43,782 bases of DNA from Clostridiales bacterium (GTDB lineage Bacteria > Bacillota > Clostridia > Christensenellales > Aristaeellaceae), in assembly GCA_015056245.1 (NCBI GenBank), contig SVGQ01000009.1, forward strand, positions 1-43,782. The letters are read 5' to 3'. Made by a program: the position numbers and the translations under genes. Within the stretch, counting starts at the first letter, position 1. Each line of letters opens with the position of its first letter. Under the pieces are notes generated by a model that had not been told where the DNA came from, did not search any database, and was given only the letters and a program-made list of their open reading frames with translations. Below are positions 39,142 through 43,782 of this stretch, one piece after another.

Positions 39142-41202
39142 ATGACCATTCTGAATCAATATCAGCTGGGTGAAATGCTGCTGCAATACCATCGGAATGA
39201 CAAGGGACAGGTGGGGATGTGTCTGATCCCCGCTGACCGTGAAAACGATCTTTTGGAGAAGAACTGGGCCATTGAGCCGCTGGTGCAGCTCCATGCACGG
39301 GGCGATCAGCTGCCCAACGGCTACGGCAACGGTCATACCATGGCGATGACCCCGGCTTCCGACCGCATGACCTATGTGAGCCAGCAGCAGGAGGGGGATA
39401 CCATCACCACCACGCTGGCGGACGGTATGGGCCGGGTGGCGTGCCACAAGGTGCGCTGGCAGGAGGGCCTCAAGGCACTGCGGGTGACCACGGTGTTTGA
39501 GAACCAGTCGGATAAGCCCATCCAGCTGAATCTGCTGTCCAGCGTGAATCTGGGCTGGATCAGCCCCTTCACCCCCGGGGATGCCAGCGGCTGCCTGCGG
39601 GTGCACCGTGCCCGCAGCGCATGGAGCGCGGAAGGCCGCCTGCAAACGGAAACCGTGGAACAGCTGCATCTGGAGCGTTCATGGACAGGCCACGCCATCC
39701 GGGTAGAGAAGTTCGGGCAAGTGGGCTCTATGCCGGTGCGGGGCTGGTTCCCCTTTGCGGCGGTGGAGGATACCCATGCAGGCATTACATGGGCCATGCA
39801 ACTTGCCTGTCCCTCGTCGTGGCAGATGGAGCTGCGCCGCAAGGATGACGGCCTGTGCATGATGGCCTCTCTGGCGGATGATGATTACGGACACTGGATG
39901 AAGACCATTGCTCCCGGGGAAAGCTTTGAGACCCCGGAAGCCTATCTGACGGTATGTGAGGGCGGCGTGGACGAGGCCTCCCAGCGGCTTTTGTCCATTC
40001 ACCGGGCCAACTGGTTGGGCCGGGACCGGGAACTGCCGGTACTGTTCAACGAGTACTGCACCACCTGGGGCGACCCCAATCATTGCAACATGGTGCGTAT
40101 CGCGGATGCCATCAAGGGCCATGGCTTTGACTATCTGGTGATGGACGCGGGCTGGTACGCCAAGGATGGCAAGGGCTGGAGCGAGGCCGGCGGGGACTGG
40201 ATCCCCAACGAGACCACCCTGTTCCCCCATGGCTTGAAAGCCACTGCCGATGCCATCAAGGCGGCGGGGCTGAAGCCGGGCATCTGGTTTGAGGCAGAGA
40301 ACGTAGCCAGCGAATCCGACACCTTCCAGCAGGAGGACATGCTGCTCCACCGCCACGGCACGGTGATCGACACCGCCAACCGCCGCTTCCTTGACCTGCG
40401 CAAGGAAACGGTACAGGCCCATCTGGAGGAGCGGGTCATCAACCTTCTGAAAAACAACGGCTTTGAATACGTGAAGATCGACTACAACGACTGCATCGGC
40501 GTGGGCTGCGACGACCCGGACAGCCTTGGCGAGGGCCTCAGGCAGAATATGCAGGGCAGCCTGCGGTTCTTCCGGCGCATGCGGGAAGCGGTACCCGGCC
40601 TGTGCATCGAAAACTGCGCCTCCGGCGGACACCGGCTGGAGCCCTCCCTGATGGGGGTCAGCGACATGGCCTCTTTCTCCGATGCCCACGAATGCCCAGA
40701 GATCCCCATCATTGCCGCCAACCTGCACCGGCTCATCCTGCCGGGCCAGAGCCAGATCTGGGCGGTGGTACGGGCAGAAGACAGCCTGCGCCGCATCAAC
40801 TATTCGCTGGTGAATACCTTCCTTGGCGTGCTGTGCCTCAGCGGTGATATCGACCACCTGTCCCCGCAGCAGTGGGAGAAGGTGGATGAGGGTATCGGCT
40901 TCTTTAAGGCAGTGCGGCATATCATCCGGGACGGCGTGTCCCGCTTCCATGGGGAGGTAGCCCCTGCGTGGCGCAAGGCCGAGGGCTGGCAGGCGGTGTG
41001 CCGTCAGCTGGGCGGGGAGACCCTTGCGGTGATCCACACCTTTGGCGGCAGCTTCCCGGAGGAAATCCGGCTGCCGGTTGGCAGCAAGCGGATCCTGCGG
41101 GTGATGTGCAGCGAAAACAACCCGGTGCGTCTGGAGGACGGTCAGCTGGTGATCGGCCTGAAAGCGCCCTTTGAGGCCATTGCCGTGCATCTGGGAGAAT
41201 GA
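39142..41202 (+). CDS. Alpha-galactosidase (GH36)
   Basis: 686 residues; ATG 39142 with GGAGG eight bases upstream. There is no signal peptide, so the enzyme is cytoplasmic. An N-terminal beta-sandwich (to about residue 290) precedes the TIM barrel: FDYLVMDAGWY, GLKPGIWFEAENV, nucleophile Asp447 in VKIDYND, CASGGHR and acid/base Asp514 in FSDAHE. It removes alpha-1,6-galactose from raffinose-type sugars or galactomannan fragments taken into the cell. It is transcribed with the amylase lipoprotein and ends at a strong terminator. Confidence 0.94.
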   Translation: MTILNQYQLGEMLLQYHRNDKGQVGMCLIPADRENDLLEKNWAIEPLVQLHARGDQLPNGYGNGHTMAMTPASDRMTYVSQQQEGDTITTTLADGMGRVACHKVRWQEGLKALRVTTVFENQSDKPIQLNLLSSVNLGWISPFTPGDASGCLRVHRARSAWSAEGRLQTETVEQLHLERSWTGHAIRVEKFGQVGSMPVRGWFPFAAVEDTHAGITWAMQLACPSSWQMELRRKDDGLCMMASLADDDYGHWMKTIAPGESFETPEAYLTVCEGGVDEASQRLLSIHRANWLGRDRELPVLFNEYCTTWGDPNHCNMVRIADAIKGHGFDYLVMDAGWYAKDGKGWSEAGGDWIPNETTLFPHGLKATADAIKAAGLKPGIWFEAENVASESDTFQQEDMLLHRHGTVIDTANRRFLDLRKETVQAHLEERVINLLKNNGFEYVKIDYNDCIGVGCDDPDSLGEGLRQNMQGSLRFFRRMREAVPGLCIENCASGGHRLEPSLMGVSDMASFSDAHECPEIPIIAANLHRLILPGQSQIWAVVRAEDSLRRINYSLVNTFLGVLCLSGDIDHLSPQQWEKVDEGIGFFKAVRHIIRDGVSRFHGEVAPAWRKAEGWQAVCRQLGGETLAVIHTFGGSFPEEIRLPVGSKRILRVMCSENNPVRLEDGQLVIGLKAPFEAIAVHLGE

Positions 41203-41209
41203 GAAATGA

Positions 41210-41270
41210 CAACCGCCCGCAGGCGACAGGAACGGTGCTGTCGCTGGCGGGCGGTTGCTTTATCTATTTT
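41210..41270. terminator. Bidirectional terminator between alpha-galactosidase and GGDEF genes
   Basis: CAACCGCCCGC (41210-41220) pairs with GCGGGCGGTTG (41247-41257), and inside it GCGACAG pairs with CTGTCGC (41223-41229 with 41238-41244). A T-rich stretch follows to the right. Confidence 0.8.
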
Positions 41271-41277
41271 CCCTCTC

Positions 41278-42489
41278 TCACATTTCCCGGAGAAAATACT
41301 GATGGCGTCCATTGTTTTTGGATATATACAGAGCCTCATCCGCCTGCTGGAACAATTCTTCACTGGTCATGGTCTTTTCTGGCGGCAGAAACGCCGCGCC
41401 GATGCTGCAGGCCACAGGCACTTGTCCATTGGCATTTTCGCAGTTGAAATTCAATTCGCTCAGGGCGTGCTGCAAATCCCGGTATAGCTGTTCCAGCGAT
41501 ACCTCCGGCTGGAACACGCAGAACTCGTCGCCGCCGAAGCGGGCCACCGGCGTACCTTCCGGGAACAGATTCCCCAGCCGGGCAGAGACCGCCATCAATA
41601 CCTGATCGCCCATGGCGTGACCAAACTGGTCATTCACCTGTTTGAATTCGTCCAGATCCAGCATCCACAGGGCACAGCCTTCAGTGCGCTGTTGTTCAAG
41701 CGCCTTGTCTGCCTGACGCAGCAATACCTTGCGCATCAGCAGCCCGGTCAGGTCATCGGTTTCCGCGTCGTACAGGGTTTCCTGATAGGCCTTGCGGGTA
41801 CGGGTCAGTTCCTGATCCGCTTGTTCCAGTCGGGCAACGCTGCGCAGGTGTACCGTTACATAGATCAGCAGCATGGAAACGGTCATGGAGCAGTAAGTCA
41901 GGGAAGACAAACCATAGAAGAATATCTGAAACACCACCGTTGCTACCGGCAGAAACGCATAGGTAAACAGCGCCAGCTTATGCCGCCGGGACAATCCTCT
42001 GTCAGACAGGGCAAGGCCCACACCGATGATCATCACCACAAAATGATAAGTATGGGTCAGCAGATACAAAGGCCCGCGAAAGTAACATCCGTTTTCATCC
42101 ACACCGTAGAATACTTCACTGTACAGATTGTATAGATTCAACGCCATCCATACCGTGCACAGCACAGTCAGCGTCCGGGTAAGTCCGCGCAGGCGCGCAG
42201 CCCGAAAACCGAGCAGTTCCAGTACATAATGATAAAACACCAGCGCTGTTACCTCAGCCCCGGCAAAGATGATGAAATTGACAAACAACAGCAGCTGGGA
42301 ATATAGCGGTTTGCCCTCGCATAACCAGTTGATGGCATCAGAGGCCTGCTGCACAAAAATCAGCGCCAGCAGCAGGATCACCATGCGTCCGCGCTTTTCC
42401 TCCATCTGGTTGCTCAGCACGGCCCCCAGCATCAGCGTCAGAATGACCGCCATGCCCATGGCATCCAGCGCCACATTGACCATAATCAT
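41278..42489 (-). CDS. Membrane diguanylate cyclase (GGDEF)
   Basis: 403 residues. I use ATG 42487-42489 because GGAGG lies eight bases upstream and inside the longer frame. Seven or so membrane helices fill residues 5-215, followed by a short coiled linker (VARLEQADQELTRTRKAYQETLYDAETDDLTGLL). The GGDEF motif at 319-323 (RFGGDEFCV) is intact, so c-di-GMP synthesis is likely. No RxxD inhibitory site precedes it, so product inhibition may be lacking. The membrane domain resembles no sensor family I know. Confidence 0.93.
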   Translation of the reverse strand: MIMVNVALDAMGMAVILTLMLGAVLSNQMEEKRGRMVILLLALIFVQQASDAINWLCEGKPLYSQLLLFVNFIIFAGAEVTALVFYHYVLELLGFRAARLRGLTRTLTVLCTVWMALNLYNLYSEVFYGVDENGCYFRGPLYLLTHTYHFVVMIIGVGLALSDRGLSRRHKLALFTYAFLPVATVVFQIFFYGLSSLTYCSMTVSMLLIYVTVHLRSVARLEQADQELTRTRKAYQETLYDAETDDLTGLLMRKVLLRQADKALEQQRTEGCALWMLDLDEFKQVNDQFGHAMGDQVLMAVSARLGNLFPEGTPVARFGGDEFCVFQPEVSLEQLYRDLQHALSELNFNCENANGQVPVACSIGAAFLPPEKTMTSEELFQQADEALYISKNNGRHQYFLREM

Positions 42490-42605
42490 GCTGTTCGCCT
42501 CCACTGCTTTCTAATGATAAATATCGTCCATTCAGTATATCAAATCATTCGGTTTGATGCAATCATTTCCTTCTTTTCAACCTTCTTCTCAGCCTCTCCC
42601 CATCA

Positions 42606-42635
42606 GGGATTCAGGGAGTTGCCCCCCTGAATCCC
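42606..42635. terminator. GC-rich hairpin before the GGDEF gene
   Basis: GGGATTCAGGG (42606-42616) pairs with CCCTGAATCCC (42625-42635). It lies past the stop of the leftward unknown gene. No T-run follows, so it may stall or stabilise RNA rather than terminate. Confidence 0.4.
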
Positions 42636-42648
42636 ACAAAAATGTTCC

Positions 42649-43155
42649 TCATTCCTGAGAAAACTGGCGTTTTCCCTCCTCACCGTTAAACCATACCGCC
42701 GCCAGAGGCTGGCACTCATCACAGGCAGCCATGCATTCCGCCCGCAGGATCAACCCGGTTTTCAGATCGTTCTCGGGTAAACGCTCCCCACGGAATGTAT
42801 AGGTGCAATCTCCCATCGCCAACAGGGAACATCCGTCATCCGCAGGCAGTATCGAAAAGTCAGGCATACGACCCATCACATTCCCGGCTTCTTCCTCAGC
42901 CTCTTCCAGCACCTCCTCCAATGTCTTTCCCCGGGTCAGAATCACCGTTCTTTCATCCATCAGCACACAACTGCCCCGCACATCCGTGTAATAACGGAAA
43001 TGACGAAGCGTTTCCAGCGAAAGGTCGGACAGTTCACTCCCCTCCGGCACCATGATCAACGCACCCCGGAGATCCTTATTGGGCGTTTCATGCATTTTCA
43101 GGGCCATTTCTTCCTTTTCATCCACCACAGCATAACAAACCCAACGATTTTCCAT
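42649..43155 (-). CDS. Small acidic protein of unknown function
   Basis: About 168 residues; AGGAGG precedes two adjacent ATGs at 43158 and 43155. The protein is soluble and acidic, with an EEVLEEAEEEAG stretch. Two segments look like a repeated beta domain (SLETLRHFRYYTDVRGSCVLMDERTVIL and DFSILPADDGCSLLAMGDCTYTF). A C-A-A-C-D-E-C motif near residue 145 could bind metal. I recognise no family. Its leader contains a small terminator-like hairpin, suggesting attenuation. Confidence 0.7.
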   Translation of the reverse strand: MENRWVCYAVVDEKEEMALKMHETPNKDLRGALIMVPEGSELSDLSLETLRHFRYYTDVRGSCVLMDERTVILTRGKTLEEVLEEAEEEAGNVMGRMPDFSILPADDGCSLLAMGDCTYTFRGERLPENDLKTGLILRAECMAACDECQPLAAVWFNGEEGKRQFSQE

Positions 43156-43194
43156 CATCCATTCCTCCTTTTCACTTTTACACACAGAGACAAC

Positions 43195-43212
43195 AAAAAC
43201 CGCCCAATGCGG
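43195..43212 (-). promoter_or_regulatory. Possible attenuator in the leader of the unknown gene
   Basis: On the minus strand CCGC-ATTGG-GCGG (43200-43212) is followed by TTTTTGTT, 40 bases before the start codon and downstream of the promoter at 43266. A terminator here would limit expression unless opened. Confidence 0.4.
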
Positions 43213-43265
43213 ATGTTTCAGTCGGTCGAACAGTTCACATTGACGGTTTTAACGATAGGGTGCAT

Positions 43266-43294
43266 AGAATAGCATGAATGCACACATGTGTCAA
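43266..43294 (-). promoter_or_regulatory. SigA promoter of the small acidic protein gene
   Basis: Minus strand consensus TTGACA (43289-43294), 17-bp spacer, TATTCT (43266-43271). The leader would be about 100 bases long. Confidence 0.7.
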
Positions 43295-43337
43295 GCAAAA
43301 AATGGAATCTTTTCTATTTTTCTTTGCATAAAGAAAT

Positions 43338-43359
43338 GCCCGCCTCATGGGAGACGGGC
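43338..43359 (-). terminator. Intrinsic terminator of the NhaC-type gene
   Basis: On the minus strand GCCCGTCTC pairs with GAGGCGGGC with a CCAT loop, then CATTTCTTTATG. It lies about 75 bases past the antiporter stop codon. Confidence 0.65.
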
Positions 43360-43366
43360 TCGTGGG

Positions 43367-43429
43367 GTATCAAAAGGTGCGGGGTGCAGGGGGATCATCC
43401 CCCTGCCGGAGCGCGAGGCAGCGCCTCGC
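43367..43429. repeat. Partial copy of the palindromic element next to the antiporter stop
   Basis: TATCAAAAGGTGC (near 43368) resembles the left end of the 27-kb element. Two perfect hairpins follow, 43386-43406 (GCAGGGGGAT-C-ATCCCCCTGC) and 43413-43429 (GCGAGGC-AGC-GCCTCGC). The second and its flank match the reverse complement of 8003-8025. The copy ends four bases before the antiporter stop codon. Confidence 0.7.
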
Positions 43430-43433
43430 ATAT

Positions 43434-43782
43434 TTACGCTTCCTTCTTGTAAACAAACTTCTTCATCAGGATCAGCGCGCCGATCATCATCGCGATGGCG
43501 ATGGGCAGCACCACATACCATACGGGCACGAAGCCAGCGATGATGTAAGCCAGGAAGCTGACACCAGCCACGGTGATGGCGTAGGGCAGCTGGGTGGACA
43601 CGTGGTTGACGTGGTTGCACTGAGCACCGGCAGAAGCCATGATGGTGGTATCAGAGATGGGAGAGCAATGGTCGCCGCACACAGCGCCAGCCATGCAGGC
43701 GGAGACACACACCACGCCCAGCGGATTGGTGAGCGGGAACACGCTCAGGCAGATGGGAATCAGGATGCCGAAGGTGCCCCAG
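43434..43782 (-). CDS. C-terminal end of an NhaC-type Na+/H+ antiporter (cut by the window)
   Basis: 116 codons are visible on the minus strand; the gene continues past the window edge. LTNPLGVVCVSACMAGAVCGDHCSPISDTTIMASAGAQCNHVNHVSTQLPY, read in pieces, is the NhaC/YuiF-type signature (GAVCGDHCSPISDTT). Two membrane helices and a lysine-rich end (MKKFVYKKEA) follow. It exchanges sodium for protons across the membrane, supporting the sodium gradient used by the amino-acid symporter. N-terminal features cannot be judged. Confidence 0.9.
   Translation of the reverse strand, partial: WGTFGILIPICLSVFPLTNPLGVVCVSACMAGAVCGDHCSPISDTTIMASAGAQCNHVNHVSTQLPYAITVAGVSFLAYIIAGFVPVWYVVLPIAIAMMIGALILMKKFVYKKEA

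Overview
The window looks like a chromosomal segment of a GC-rich, Gram-positive-type anaerobe of the class Clostridia, probably from a gut or rumen. The grounds are strong AGGAGG ribosome binding sites, SigA-type promoters with 17-bp spacers, intrinsic terminators, ScpA/ScpB, DUF58-MoxR-transglutaminase and LytTR-DUF3021 gene sets, an ECF sigma/anti-sigma pair, lipoprotein-style signal peptides and several glycan-degrading enzymes. The exact lineage is inference; signal peptides ending in ACAEE or FAEE recall Aristaeellaceae/Christensenellales-like genomes. I saw no rRNA, tRNA, phage gene or CRISPR array. Layout, 1-9.0 kb: a hairpin-rich repeat at the left edge, a secreted DUF3472-like protein, and a leftward set moxR, DUF58, transglutaminase, condensation-domain protein and six-TM protein, probably a cell-envelope module. 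A palindromic repeat array sits between moxR and the DUF58 gene. 9.0-17.1 kb: a divergent promoter pair drives a site-2 protease, scpA and scpB rightward. Then come a membrane-anchored protein with a 69-bp coding tandem repeat, a leftward metallophosphoesterase plus L,D-transpeptidase pair, a flavoprotein and HAD phosphatase pair, and an Xre-type regulator with a C-terminal membrane helix next to a 54-residue membrane protein. 17.2-27.7 kb: a GNAT acetyltransferase, an amidohydrolase, an E2-acyltransferase-like protein without its catalytic residues, a stand-alone GMP-synthase ATPase subunit, the ECF sigma and anti-sigma genes, an alanine/glycine:sodium symporter, a HAD protein, a secreted esterase and another GNAT. 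27.8-34.3 kb: a leftward sugar operon (GH63-like glycosidase, ThuA protein, an intact SDR and a degenerate SDR paralogue), divergent from a LytTR operon (LytTR, DUF3021, ATC-hydrolase-like, membrane protein). 34.3-41.3 kb: a polysaccharide locus with a secreted GH53 galactanase plus two membrane proteins leftward, and a GH13 amylase lipoprotein plus GH36 alpha-galactosidase rightward, from back-to-back promoters. 41.3-43.8 kb: a GGDEF diguanylate cyclase, an unknown protein with a possible attenuator, and the C-terminal end of an NhaC-type antiporter. The most unusual signal is not a protein. A family of modular palindromic intergenic elements occurs at about 1-203, 7765-8050, 27087-27249 and 43367-43429. 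The 27-kb copy has imperfect terminal inverted repeats and is flanked by two identical 28-bp copies of a terminator hairpin, arranged as if the element had inserted into a terminator and duplicated its core. Other points worth a second look are proteins that keep an enzyme fold but have lost catalytic residues (E2-like, second SDR, GNHD-less phosphoesterase), and a coding frame that runs through an intrinsic terminator.
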